Below, one piece after another: positions 48,603 to 56,901 of a stretch of DNA of 64,000 bases. The notes beneath the pieces are model-generated. The model was not told the DNA's origin. It ran no database searches and worked only from the letters and a program-made list of their open reading frames with translations. Source of the DNA: Haloplanus vescus (lineage in GTDB: Archaea; Halobacteriota; Halobacteria; Halobacteriales; Haloferacaceae); the NCBI RefSeq assembly GCF_900107665.1, contig NZ_FNQT01000001.1, positions 169,742-233,741 on the forward strand, in the 5' to 3' direction. How positions within the stretch are numbered: the stretch's first letter is position 1; each line of letters starts with the position of its first letter. The translations under genes and the position numbers were made by a program.

Positions 48603-49187
48603 CTATTCGCCCTCGCTCACCGTCACCTGCGCCTCTTGGATGACTTTCCCCGCCATCTCGTACCCGGGACGGTAGACGTCGGCGACGGTGCCCTCGGGGT
48701 GGTCGCTCTCGACGCGCATCATCACCTGATGGCGCGTCGGGTCGACTTCCTCGCCCGGCGCCGGCTGAATCGGCGTCACGTTCTCCTCTTCGAGGACGCG
48801 GTCGAACGTCTCCAGCGTCGACTCGACGCCGTCGCGGATGTCGACGCCCTCGTCTTGGTCTAAGGCGCGCACCAAGTCGTCGCGGACCGGCACGAGGCGG
48901 GTGACGAAGTCTTCGGTCGCCCGCTCTTTGATTTCCGCTTCGCGCTCCTTGGCGCGTTTCTTGTAGTTCTGGAAGTCGGCCTGCGTGCGCTTCAGCTTGG
49001 ATTCCATGTCGTCGGCGCGCGCTTCGGCCTCGGACAGGTCGGATTCGAGCGTCTCGACGCGCGCTTCGAGGTCCGCGACTGCCGAGCCGAGCTCCGCGTC
49101 GTACTCCGCGACCCGGTCGGCGAGGTCGGCCGTCTCGTCGTCCGCTTCGTCGTCGGCCGCCATCTCGTCGGCCGTCTCCTCGGTCAT
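48603..49187 (-). CDS. grpE: Nucleotide exchange factor GrpE
   Basis: Homodimeric ADP-release factor for DnaK, 194 residues. The acidic N-terminus and long coiled coil (about 25-85: YDAELGSAVADLEARVETLESDLSEAEARADDMESKLKR in part) lead to QADFQNYKKRAKEREAEIKERA, the family signature, and the beta domain VDPTRHQVMMRVESDHPEGTVADVYRPGYEMAGKVIQEAQVTVSEG. Full-length. It lies between the PAC2 gene and dnaK on the same strand. Confidence 0.95.
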   Translation of the reverse strand: MTEETADEMAADDEADDETADLADRVAEYDAELGSAVADLEARVETLESDLSEAEARADDMESKLKRTQADFQNYKKRAKEREAEIKERATEDFVTRLVPVRDDLVRALDQDEGVDIRDGVESTLETFDRVLEEENVTPIQPAPGEEVDPTRHQVMMRVESDHPEGTVADVYRPGYEMAGKVIQEAQVTVSEGE

Positions 49188-49232
49188 GCACGAGTGAAAC
49201 GCCTCGCCTCGCTTAAGGCTTGCAGAACGCGG

Positions 49233-49976
49233 TCACTGATACATTCCGAGGGGGCGGGCCTTCGAACTCTCCTCCTCGGCGCTCTGCATCTGCTTGGCCA
49301 GTCGGCGCTTGGTCTGTCGTATCTCTTGGGCGCGCTCCGTGAGCTCCTGCACCGGGACCGAGATGTCGAGCAGGGGTTCGATGCCGGCCTCCAGCAGATG
49401 CGCCGACGCCTGCGGGTCCGGGAACCGCTGGCTGGCCTCGACGACGAGGCCGAGCGCGGGGGTGTCCGTCTCGATGGCGTGACTCAACAGCGCCCCCGTC
49501 GGCCCCGACACCAGTCCGGCTTCCTCGGGCGGAGACACGTCGACGGCGTCCAGTCGGTCGCTCGCGCCGCCCGTGCTGACACCGTACAGCGCGGGCGTCT
49601 CGCCGTCTTCACGCTCGCGGCCGATGCCGCTGAGATAGACGGGCAACACGTCGTCGGCGACGGTCCACTCGCCCAGACACTCGGCGAACTCGAGCGCCGC
49701 GGGCGGGGCGACCGGCACGTCGCTGCGGAGGGCGAGCAGGTCCTTCTCCGGGTCGGCATACAGCCGGACCGGCGGCGACAGGTTGCGGTCGCCCTCCTCG
49801 TACATCGCTACCGGCGGCAGGCTGTCGCAGGTGACGTTCGCGTAGTGACACATGTCGAACGTCTCGACGAGGTGGTCGGTCGCGAGCTTGCCGACGAGTC
49901 CGACCCCCGGCAGCCCTTCGACGAGCGTCGGCTCGTCGAGCGACACGTCGTCTCTGAGGACGTCGATGTTGCTCAT
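49233..49976 (-). CDS. PAC2-family protein (proteasome assembly chaperone-like)
   Basis: Protein of 247 residues of the PAC2 family, found in archaea, actinobacteria and eukaryotic proteasome assembly chaperone 2. Signatures: [25 protein letters not shown] near 16-40, NLSPPVRLY near 63, [17 protein letters not shown] near 88 and [25 protein letters not shown] near 185-208. The C-terminal 35 residues are a helical coiled-coil. In archaea the role is not settled. It heads the grpE-dnaK-dnaJ group (45-base gap to grpE) and is divergent from cofD. Confidence 0.88.
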   Translation of the reverse strand: MSNIDVLRDDVSLDEPTLVEGLPGVGLVGKLATDHLVETFDMCHYANVTCDSLPPVAMYEEGDRNLSPPVRLYADPEKDLLALRSDVPVAPPAALEFAECLGEWTVADDVLPVYLSGIGREREDGETPALYGVSTGGASDRLDAVDVSPPEEAGLVSGPTGALLSHAIETDTPALGLVVEASQRFPDPQASAHLLEAGIEPLLDISVPVQELTERAQEIRQTKRRLAKQMQSAEEESSKARPLGMYQ

Positions 49977-50056
49977 ACGGCCGCGTCACGTCGGCGCACC
50001 TAAAGAAGCGGTGCCTATCCCCAAAGGCACAAATCCAGGGGGGTGTTACGCGGTCC

Positions 50057-51049
50057 ATGGTTACGTTCCTCGCCGGCGGGACGGGCACCCCGAAACTGCT
50101 CGACGGGGCCGACGCGGCGTTCGACCCCGAGGAACTCACCGTCGTCGCCAACACCGGCGACGACGTGGAACTCGGCGGCCACCTCGTCTGCCCGGACCTC
50201 GACACCGTCCTCTTTCGCGGCGGTGACGTCCTCGACCGGGAGACGTGGTGGGGACTCGCGGACGACACGACGGCGACCCACGACGAACTGCGCCGACTGG
50301 CGGACGCCGCCGGCCTCGATACCGGCCCGCGCTATCTCGATTCGGACCGACAGACTGCGGGCCGCCGCCTCGCTCGCTGGCGTCGCTTCTCCGGCGTCGC
50401 GGAGTTCATGGAAATCGGCGACCGCGACCGAGCGGTCCACATCACTCGCACCAGTCTCCTCGACGAGGGCCACTCGCTCACCGAGGTGACACACCGGTTG
50501 GCGACGGCCTTCGACCTTGACGTTGACCTCCTCCCCATGAGCGACGACCCCGTGGCGACCATCGTCCACACGGACGCGGGCGCGATGCACTTTCAGGAGT
50601 ACTGGGTCGCTCGTCGCGCGGACCCGGCGGTCGAGGACGTGGAGTTCCGCGGTTCGCAGACCGCCGAGCCGACCGACGCGGTGCTCGACGCCCTCTCGGA
50701 CCCGGTCGTCATCGGCCCCTCGAACCCCGTGACGAGCATCGGCCCCATCCGCGCGCTCCCGGGCGTCGAGGACGCCCTCGCCGACACGCCCGTCGTCGCC
50801 GTCTCCCCCTTCGTCGAGGACGAGGTGTTCTCCGGGCCCGCGGCCGAACTCATGGCGGGGACGGGACGTGAGCCGTCGACAGCCGGCGTCGCCGCCGCCT
50901 ACCCCTTCGTCGACGCCTTCGTCCTCGACGACGCCGACGGCACCGACCTCGACCGCCCGACCGTCCGCACCGACACCCGAATCGACACGCCGGCGGACGC
51001 ACGGCGGGTGATTCGCGCCGTCGCCGACGCGCTGGCGGAGGTGACGTGA
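50057..51049 (+). CDS. cofD: 2-phospho-L-lactate transferase (coenzyme F420 synthesis)
   Basis: CofD family of 330 residues. Joins the lactyl-phospho-guanosine donor to the deazaflavin Fo to make F420-0. Family motifs: [14 protein letters not shown] at the N-terminus, [25 protein letters not shown] near 28-52, [12 protein letters not shown] near 162 and [17 protein letters not shown] near 222, which bind GDP and phosphate. F420 is used by some haloarchaeal oxidoreductases. It is the first gene of a coupled four-gene set (overlaps at 51046-51049, 51795, 52646). Confidence 0.95.
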   Translation: MVTFLAGGTGTPKLLDGADAAFDPEELTVVANTGDDVELGGHLVCPDLDTVLFRGGDVLDRETWWGLADDTTATHDELRRLADAAGLDTGPRYLDSDRQTAGRRLARWRRFSGVAEFMEIGDRDRAVHITRTSLLDEGHSLTEVTHRLATAFDLDVDLLPMSDDPVATIVHTDAGAMHFQEYWVARRADPAVEDVEFRGSQTAEPTDAVLDALSDPVVIGPSNPVTSIGPIRALPGVEDALADTPVVAVSPFVEDEVFSGPAAELMAGTGREPSTAGVAAAYPFVDAFVLDDADGTDLDRPTVRTDTRIDTPADARRVIRAVADALAEVT

Positions 51050-51798
51050 TGCTCGCTCTCGCCAGCCTCAGCGGGGAGTCCGACGCCGAGTGGGCGCGTG
51101 CCGGCGCCGCCCACGCCGACCTCGCCTTCCTCGGCGGCGTCGCCGTCGACGACGCGTCACGCGAGGCGGCCCGCCAACTCGTCGCGCGGGGGCGCGAGGA
51201 GTTTCTCCCCGAGGACCCCATCGCCTTCGTCGACCGCCAACTCACCGCCCTCGACGACGCGCCGATTCGCGCCGGCGTGAACGTCCGCAGCGCGACTCTC
51301 GACCCGATTCGTGCGGTCGCCGCCCGCTGTGCGGCACACGACGCGGTGATCGAAATCAACGCCCACTGCCGACAGGACGAACTCTGTGCCGTGGGCTGTG
51401 GCGAACGGCTTCTCCGCGACACCGACCGCCTCGCCGACTACGTCGCCGCCGCCAGCGAGACGGGCGCGACGGTGAGCGTGAAGGTGCGCGCGGAGGTAGC
51501 GGGCGTCGACCTGCCCGCCACCGCCCGACGCCTCGACGACGCGGGCGCCGACATCGTCCACGTCGACGCCATGGACTCGGAACCGCGCGTCGCGGACGTG
51601 GCCGCCGTCACCGACGCCGCCGTCCTCGCCAACAACGGCGTCCGCGACCGGGCGACGGCGTGGGAGTACCTCGCCTACGGCGCCGACGGCGTCAGCGTCG
51701 GGCGTCCCAGCGACGACCCGGCGGTGCTCCAGCGCGTCGCCCGCGCCGTCGACGACTGGACGCGCCGCGACACCGGCGAGCGGGGGGCGTTCGGATGA
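51049..51798 (+). CDS. Dihydrouridine-synthase-like TIM-barrel protein
   Basis: Protein of 249 residues resembling the archaeal Dus/nifR3-related family. A TIM-barrel pattern ends with ADIVHVDAMDSEP, VLANNGVRDRATAWEYLAYGADGVSVGRPS, the phosphate-binding FMN loop. INAHCRQDELCAVGCGERLLRD near residue 100 corresponds to the Dus NxxCPxxxxxxxxxG region, with three Cys residues instead of one. It is shorter than true tRNA-Dus enzymes and lacks the C-terminal helical RNA-binding domain, so tRNA may not be its substrate. The ATG at 51049 is taken, though a GTG one codon earlier is possible. It is coupled to cofD and the CitG-like gene. Confidence 0.7.
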   Translation: MLALASLSGESDAEWARAGAAHADLAFLGGVAVDDASREAARQLVARGREEFLPEDPIAFVDRQLTALDDAPIRAGVNVRSATLDPIRAVAARCAAHDAVIEINAHCRQDELCAVGCGERLLRDTDRLADYVAAASETGATVSVKVRAEVAGVDLPATARRLDDAGADIVHVDAMDSEPRVADVAAVTDAAVLANNGVRDRATAWEYLAYGADGVSVGRPSDDPAVLQRVARAVDDWTRRDTGERGAFG

Positions 51799-52649
51799 GC
51801 GACCACCCGCGACCCGAGCTGTCGCCCGCCGACCACGCCGAACTCGCCCTCCTGTTGGAGGTGGCGGCCACGCCGAAACCGGGGAACGTCGACCGGCGGC
51901 GCGACCACGACGACCTGCGCTTCGAACACTTCCTGACCGGCGCCGTGGGGTCGCGTCCGGGACTCGAACGCGCTGCGGGGAACGGCCCTCTCGGTGACGC
52001 CTTCGAGCGCGGCGTCCGGGGCATGAGCCAGCAGTCGGGCGGGAACACGCAGTTCGGCTGTCTCCTCCTCCTCGTCCCACTCGTTCGCGCGGCGGCGACG
52101 GACCGCCTGTCGCCGGACGGCGTGGCGGCCGTCGTCTCGGAGACGACCGTCGACGACGCCGCCGCCTTCTACCGGGCGTTCGAACACGTCGACGTCGCCG
52201 TCGGCGACCCGCCCGCAGACGCGCCGGCACTCGACGTGCGCCGCGGTGCCGACGCGGTGCCCACGCTCCGCGAACGCGGACTGACGCTCGAAGACGTGAT
52301 GGCACGAGGCGCCGACCACGACGGCAACGCCGCCGAGTGGACGAGCGGGTTCGAACGCACCTTTGCCGCTGCGGACGGCGTCCTCGACGACGAGGGCCCG
52401 GTCACCGACCGCCTCGCCCGCGCCTTCCTCGAGTTGCTCGCCGAGCGACCGGACACGCTCGTCGCGGTCGAACACGGCGAGGAGCGAGCGAGGGAGGTCA
52501 GTCGTCGCGCCGCGGAGGTCCGCGGAAATCCAGACGCCGCCGAGACCCTCGCCGAGGAGTTCGTCGACGACGGAATCAACCCCGGGACGACCGCCGACCT
52601 CACCGCCGCGACGGCGTTTATCGTCCTCGAACGGGGGGTGTCGCTGTGA
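51795..52649 (+). CDS. Triphosphoribosyl-dephospho-CoA synthase-like protein (CitG/MdcB family)
   Basis: Protein of 284 residues of the CitG family, which in bacteria builds the prosthetic-group precursor of citrate lyase and malonate decarboxylase. Signatures: EVAATPKPGNVDRRRDHDD near 22-40, MSQQSGGNTQFGCLLLLVPL near 77-96 and NPGTTADLTAATAFIVLERG near 258-278. No citrate lyase or malonate decarboxylase is nearby. Archaeal and methylotroph relatives occur beside C1-carrier (methanopterin) and F420 genes, so the substrate here is probably different. ATGA overlap with the gene before it, GTGA overlap with the next. Confidence 0.78.
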   Translation: MSDHPRPELSPADHAELALLLEVAATPKPGNVDRRRDHDDLRFEHFLTGAVGSRPGLERAAGNGPLGDAFERGVRGMSQQSGGNTQFGCLLLLVPLVRAAATDRLSPDGVAAVVSETTVDDAAAFYRAFEHVDVAVGDPPADAPALDVRRGADAVPTLRERGLTLEDVMARGADHDGNAAEWTSGFERTFAAADGVLDDEGPVTDRLARAFLELLAERPDTLVAVEHGEERAREVSRRAAEVRGNPDAAETLAEEFVDDGINPGTTADLTAATAFIVLERGVSL

Positions 52650-53245
52650 GCGACGCGTGGCCCGTCGCCCTCCGCGGCGTGACCGAGAGCATCGTGGCGA
52701 CGCTCGGGCCGAACGACCGCTGGAATCAGGCGGCCTTGGGTCTGCACGCGCCCGAGAGCGATGGCGACCCCGTGACCGCCGTGACGTGGGGGCAGACGCG
52801 CACTCGTGGCAACTTCGAGCGCCGGGGCGAGGGCGTCGTCCAGTTCACGACCGACCCACGCGAGTTCGTCGACGCCGCTCTTGACGTGACGGAGACGGAC
52901 GAACCGGTCCGGGACGGCGCTGCCGCGTGGGTCGAGGTGGAGGCCCGTCGCCTCGATTCGGGCACCGAGGGCGACACCGAGTGGGTGCGCTGGATGCTCA
53001 CGCCCACGGCGTCGGAGGTCCGTGAGCGGACGGTGCCGACGATAAATCGCGGGTTCTACGCCGTTATCGACGCGACGGTGGCCGCCTCGCGCCTCGACGT
53101 GCCGGCCTACGACACCGAGGCCCTCCTTGACCGCCTCGACTACTTCGCCGACACCGTCGAGCGGTGTGGCGGCCCCGCGGAGCGTGAGGCGTTCGCCCGC
53201 ATCGACGAGTACACCGACTGGCGACAGCGTCGGCCCGACGAATAA
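52646..53245 (+). CDS. DUF447-family protein (flavin-reductase-like split barrel)
   Basis: Protein of 199 residues of the DUF447 family, starting at a GTG that overlaps the preceding stop. Recognisable stretches are LRGVTESIVATLGPNDRWNQAALGLHAPES, WGQTRTRGNFERRGEGVVQFTTDPREFVDAAL, and AWVEVEARRLDSGTEGDTEWVRWMLTP. The first part looks like an FMN-binding split barrel. From memory, family members occur in the archaeal-like C1 gene clusters of methylotrophs. Last gene of the cofD set; an iron-box promoter follows 28 bases later. Confidence 0.8.
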   Translation: MSDAWPVALRGVTESIVATLGPNDRWNQAALGLHAPESDGDPVTAVTWGQTRTRGNFERRGEGVVQFTTDPREFVDAALDVTETDEPVRDGAAAWVEVEARRLDSGTEGDTEWVRWMLTPTASEVRERTVPTINRGFYAVIDATVAASRLDVPAYDTEALLDRLDYFADTVERCGGPAEREAFARIDEYTDWRQRRPDE

Positions 53246-53264
53246 CCGGTCGGACCGAAACCGA

Positions 53265-53288
53265 TTTATTGTTTTAGGCTAGCCTAAA
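53265..53288 (+). promoter_or_regulatory. TATA box and iron box 2 (TTTAGGCTAGCCTAAA) of the FAD-protein gene
   Basis: TATA-like TTTATT (53265-53270) is 27 bases before the ATG at 53293. The perfect palindrome at 53273-53288 fills the space between TATA and start codon, ending 4 bases before the ATG. A regulator bound here would block initiation directly. Same arms as boxes 1, 3 and 4. Confidence 0.88.
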
Positions 53289-53292
53289 TCCA

Positions 53293-54174
53293 ATGGTGAG
53301 TGACGCGACCGAGTACGACGTGGTCGTCGTCGGCGGCGGGCCGGCGGGATGTTCGGCGGGACTGTTCGCCGCGAGATACGGCCTCGACACCGTGATTTTC
53401 GACCGCGGGCGCTCCTCGATTCAGCGGTGTGCCTTCCTCGAAAACTACCTCGGCTTCCCCGGTGGCATCGACGTCGAAACGCTGTACGGACTGATGCACG
53501 ACCACGCCGAGTCGGTCGGCTATTCGGTCGTTGACGACCTCGTCGAAGCGGTCGAGCGCGACGGCGAGGGCTTCCGGGTCATGCCGCAGGCGGGCGACCC
53601 AGTCACGGCCCGGTGGGTCGTCGCGGCCACGCGCTACGACGGCGAGTACCTGCGCCCACTCGACGGCGAGGCGATGTTCACGACTCGCGGCGGCGAGGAG
53701 CGATTCGACCGCGACTACGCCGACGCCGACGGCGCGACGCCGGTGGACGGCCTGTTCGTCGCTTCCCCGTACGGCGACACGGGCTATCAGGCCAGCATGG
53801 CCGCCGGTCGCGGCGCGCGAGTCGGTATCAGCCTCGTGGAGGCCGTGCGGCGCTCCCGCGGGTATCCGGACTCGATGGCGAACTACTACGACTGGCGGCG
53901 CCGCGAGTCGGAACTCGACGACGCGTGGGCCGACCGTGACCGCTGGCGCGAGTGGTTCGACGACCGCCTGCCCGACGACTACGGACTCACCGAGGACCGA
54001 GTCGCCGAGTTGCGCGACCGCGACGTGACACGGCGCCTCGACACCTACCTCTCCGAGGCCGACATCGAGCGTCGGCGAGAACGGGCCCACGACCGACTCC
54101 TCGACCACGTCGACGACGACCGCATCCTCGCGGCGGCGCGCGACATCGAAGCCGAACGACGGGCGAACGAGTGA
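53293..54174 (+). CDS. Iron-box-controlled FAD protein (thioredoxin-reductase-like FAD domain only)
   Basis: Protein of 293 residues. The FAD motif is VVVVGGGPAGCSAGLFAARYG near residue 10, followed by FLENYLGFPGGIDVETLYGLM, which matches the ENxxGFP stretch of thioredoxin-reductase-like enzymes. The second FAD contact is VDGLFVASPYGDTGYQASMAAGRGARVGISLVEAV near 152. The central NADPH domain and the redox CxxC are missing. In their place a short linker and a C-terminal helical region of about 100 charged residues (YYDWRRRESELDDAW...) follow. It may use another electron partner, or bind FAD for a structural or sensing role. Its iron box suggests work on ferric chelates. Confidence 0.75.
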   Translation: MVSDATEYDVVVVGGGPAGCSAGLFAARYGLDTVIFDRGRSSIQRCAFLENYLGFPGGIDVETLYGLMHDHAESVGYSVVDDLVEAVERDGEGFRVMPQAGDPVTARWVVAATRYDGEYLRPLDGEAMFTTRGGEERFDRDYADADGATPVDGLFVASPYGDTGYQASMAAGRGARVGISLVEAVRRSRGYPDSMANYYDWRRRESELDDAWADRDRWREWFDDRLPDDYGLTEDRVAELRDRDVTRRLDTYLSEADIERRRERAHDRLLDHVDDDRILAAARDIEAERRANE

Positions 54175-54185
54175 GCGAGAAGTTA

Positions 54186-54201
54186 TTTAGGCAAGCCTAA
54201 A
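54186..54201. promoter_or_regulatory. Iron box 3 (TTTAGGCAAGCCTAAA)
   Basis: Perfect palindrome lying upstream of the TATA element of the first binding-protein gene, exactly 36 bases (start to start) before box 4. Two operators flanking the TATA box would allow cooperative or looped binding. Confidence 0.85.
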
Positions 54202-54212
54202 AACCGAAGTAG

Positions 54213-54237
54213 TTATATTTTTTTAGGCAGGCCTAAA
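54213..54237 (+). promoter_or_regulatory. TATA box and iron box 4 (TTTAGGCAGGCCTAAA) of the binding-protein operon
   Basis: TTATATTTT begins at 54213, 28 bases before the ATG at 54241, and the palindrome at 54222-54237 ends 3 bases before it. The geometry is nearly identical to box 2, which supports a shared repression mechanism and leaderless transcription. Confidence 0.88.
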
Positions 54238-54240
54238 TTC

Positions 54241-55404
54241 ATGGCGAGAGACGACGAGGTGCACGGAGCGTCGACGCGGCGACAGTACCTGTTGTGGGGC
54301 GGTACAGTCGCCGCTGGCGGCGTTCTGGCTGGCTGTACCGGCAGCGGCGAGCGCGAATCGACGCAGGCGTCCGCGGCGACCGACTCCTACTCGGTGTCGA
54401 TGGCGCCGGTCGGCGACGTCACGTTCGAATCGGTCCCGTCCACGTGGGCCGCCTACGACGGCGGATTCGCCGACATGGCGGTCGCTCTCGGACAGGCCGA
54501 CGGACTGACTGGTGTCGGCGACGGGGACCGCTACTACACGTCCGTCTACGACGACCTGCCCGGTGTGAGCGTCGACCGCGGGCAGATAGAGACCAATCCT
54601 GAAGTACGGACCAAAGAGCAGTTCTACCAACTCGACAGCGACGTGCATCTCTATGACCCGCAGATGCTCGTCAACTGGTTCGACTGGGACCCCGCGGACG
54701 TCGACGAAATCGCGACCAACGTCGCGCCGTTCGTCGGCAACCTCATCTTCCGGCGCTCCGACGAGTGGCACGACTACCAGTATTACACGCTCTACGAGGC
54801 GTTCGAGACGGTCGCCGAGGTCTTCCAAGCGCAGGCGCGCTACCGCGCCTTCGCCGACTTCCACGACGAGTTCATCACCGACGTACAGGAGCATCTCCCG
54901 CCCGAATCCGACCGCCCCGAGGTCTTTCTCACCTACGAGGGGACGGACGAACCGGAGACGTTCTCGCCGTACCGCCTCGACGACAAGGGCACGAGCAAGA
55001 AGCAGTGGCGTGACCTCGGCGTCACCGACGCCCTCGCGGGCACGGACGTGGAGAACCTCAGCACGAGCAACCGGGGCGAACTCGACTACGAGAACCTCCT
55101 CGAAATCGACCCCGACGTGATGCTCGTCCGGGGCCACGAGCGAAAGACGGCGACCGAGTTCCGCGACACCGTCCTCGCGTACATGCAGGACCACCCCGTG
55201 GGCGGTGAGTTGACCGCCGTCCAGAACGGGCGCGTCTACCGCGGCGGCTACCTCCATCAGGGCCCCATCCACAACCTGTTCCTGACCGAACGCGCCGCCA
55301 AGCAGCTGTATCCCGACGAATACGGGGCGGTGACGGACGACGCCGAACTGTTCGACCGGGAGCGCGTCGCGGACATCGTCACGGGTGCGTTCGACGATGC
55401 CTGA
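54241..55404 (+). CDS. Iron-regulated substrate-binding lipoprotein 1 (siderophore/iron ABC type)
   Basis: Protein of 387 residues. A Tat-type signal (STRRQYLLWGGTVAAGG) ends in the lipobox LAGCTG, so the mature protein is anchored outside the membrane by Cys near residue 33. The rest follows the class III binding-protein (FepB/FhuD-like) plan: a first lobe with FESVPSTWAAYDGGFADMAVALG, a helical backbone, and a second lobe with LLEIDPDVMLVRGHE near 283 and HPVGGELTAVQNGRVYRGGYLHQGP near 320. Ligand is probably a ferric siderophore or iron complex, supported by the iron boxes. No permease or ATPase is encoded in the window. Confidence 0.85.
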   Translation: MARDDEVHGASTRRQYLLWGGTVAAGGVLAGCTGSGERESTQASAATDSYSVSMAPVGDVTFESVPSTWAAYDGGFADMAVALGQADGLTGVGDGDRYYTSVYDDLPGVSVDRGQIETNPEVRTKEQFYQLDSDVHLYDPQMLVNWFDWDPADVDEIATNVAPFVGNLIFRRSDEWHDYQYYTLYEAFETVAEVFQAQARYRAFADFHDEFITDVQEHLPPESDRPEVFLTYEGTDEPETFSPYRLDDKGTSKKQWRDLGVTDALAGTDVENLSTSNRGELDYENLLEIDPDVMLVRGHERKTATEFRDTVLAYMQDHPVGGELTAVQNGRVYRGGYLHQGPIHNLFLTERAAKQLYPDEYGAVTDDAELFDRERVADIVTGAFDDA

Positions 55405-56548
55405 CGCCACGACGCGCCGGCGCTACCTGACCGCCGGCGGCGCCGTCGTCGCGGGCGCGTTCGCCGGCTGTACCGGTAGCGAGGCGAGCGACGAAACCAC
55501 CCCCGCGACGACCGGAACCCACTCGGCGACGATGGCGCCGATGGGGACCGTCGAGTTCGACGCCGTCCCCGAACGAATCTTCACCCGTCTCACACACCTC
55601 GCGGGGATGGCCTTCGCGCTCGGCCGGGGCAACGACGTGAATGCGATGCATGCGCCGGACTACTACGACGCGCTCTGGAACCAGTTCACCCCCCGACTCG
55701 ACGGCGTCTCCCTCGACTGGTCGGGGCTATACTCCTCGTGGAATCCACGCAAGGAGAAACTCTACGAACTCGATAGCGACGTCCACCTCGCCGACCCGGC
55801 GGGCATGGCCGCGCTCGACGGGTGGCAGTCCTCGGACATCGAGGAGATAGCCACGAACGTCGCCCCGTGGTTCGGCAACTACTACAGCGCTCGCCACGGC
55901 GACCCGCCGGCCGACTGGGCCGACCGCTACCGGTACTACGGCCTCTGGGAGATGTTCGAGAAGGTGTCGCAGGTGTTCCAAGCGCAGGAGCGGTACGCCG
56001 CCCTCGCCGAGATACACGACGAGTTGCTGGCGACGATTGCGGACCGCCTCCCGCCCGCAGACGCGCGCCCGAGCGCCGTGATGGCGCTCCCGCGGGATTT
56101 CGACACCATCTACGCGTACAAGGTGAACAACCCTGGCTATCTGACGGCGCACACGCGCCCGTTCGGCTTGACCGAGGCGTTCCCCGATATCTCGTCCGGC
56201 GACACCGTCGACATGGAGGCGATGCTGGAAGCCGACCCGGACGTCCTCCTCGGCCTCGGGGGCATGCACCCGGACACGGACCTTCCGGCCGCCCGCGAGC
56301 GACTCCGCACCCACCCCGTCGGTCGGCAGCTCTCCGCCGTCGAGAACGAACGCGTCTACGCGCAGGGGGCGCGATTCCAGGGGCCGATTCTGAACCTCTT
56401 CCAGTTGGAGATGACGGCCAAGCAGCTCTTCCCCGAGCAGTTCGGGGCGTGGCCCACCTACATCGACGGTCCGTACCCCGAGTTGCCCGCGGAGGAGCGA
56501 CTGTTCGACCGGGAGCGCGTCGCGTCGACAATCCGCGGCGAGGTGTGA
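55397..56548 (+). CDS. Iron-regulated substrate-binding lipoprotein 2 (paralogue of the previous gene)
   Basis: Protein of 383 residues, homologous to the preceding gene along its length: the same TRRRYLTAGGAVVAGAFAGCTGS signal with lipobox, SATMAPMGTVEFDAVPERIF, ELDSDVHLADP, EIATNVAPWFGNYYSARH, FQAQERYAALAEIHDELL and QGPILNLFQLEMTAKQLFPEQFG. The chosen ATG overlaps the end of gene 1 by 8 bases, so both are made from one message under boxes 3 and 4. Divergence in the ligand-facing segments (for example YKVNNPGYL against SPYRLDDKG) suggests different ligands. Confidence 0.85.
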   Translation: MPDATTRRRYLTAGGAVVAGAFAGCTGSEASDETTPATTGTHSATMAPMGTVEFDAVPERIFTRLTHLAGMAFALGRGNDVNAMHAPDYYDALWNQFTPRLDGVSLDWSGLYSSWNPRKEKLYELDSDVHLADPAGMAALDGWQSSDIEEIATNVAPWFGNYYSARHGDPPADWADRYRYYGLWEMFEKVSQVFQAQERYAALAEIHDELLATIADRLPPADARPSAVMALPRDFDTIYAYKVNNPGYLTAHTRPFGLTEAFPDISSGDTVDMEAMLEADPDVLLGLGGMHPDTDLPAARERLRTHPVGRQLSAVENERVYAQGARFQGPILNLFQLEMTAKQLFPEQFGAWPTYIDGPYPELPAEERLFDRERVASTIRGEV

Positions 56549-56620
56549 CGGACGGTAGCACGGGTGAGGCGCTGCTGCGAAGACGAAACTTTACTAAACG
56601 CGCCGCGTAGATTGATGCAT

Positions 56621-56815
56621 ATGGCCATCAAACCCAAATACGTCAAACAGCTCGGTGGGATCCTGCTGGAGCGCTACCCGGAGGCGTTCAACACCGACTT
56701 CGAGACCAACAAGGACAGCGTATCTCAGCTGACGAACGTCGAGTCCAAGGGCGTTCGAAACCGCATCGCGGGTTACATCACGCGCAAGAAGGCGAGCGCA
56801 GCGGCCAACGCCTGA
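56621..56815 (+). CDS. rps17e: 30S ribosomal protein S17e
   Basis: Small archaeal/eukaryotic ribosomal protein of 64 residues: MAIKPKYVKQLGGILLERYPEAF, FETNKDSVSQLTNVESKGVRNRIAGYITRK. The start at 56621 matches the family; an in-frame ATG two codons earlier is possible. A TATA-like ACTTTACTAAAC lies about 25-33 bases upstream. Transcribed alone. Confidence 0.96.
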   Translation: MAIKPKYVKQLGGILLERYPEAFNTDFETNKDSVSQLTNVESKGVRNRIAGYITRKKASAAANA

Positions 56816-56901
56816 TCGGAACCACTTTTCCGTACTCTCACCGCGGCCAGCCGCGGCTTAAGGCGATTCTCGCAGCCATCGTCAGATGTTGACTGCCGCC
56901 G

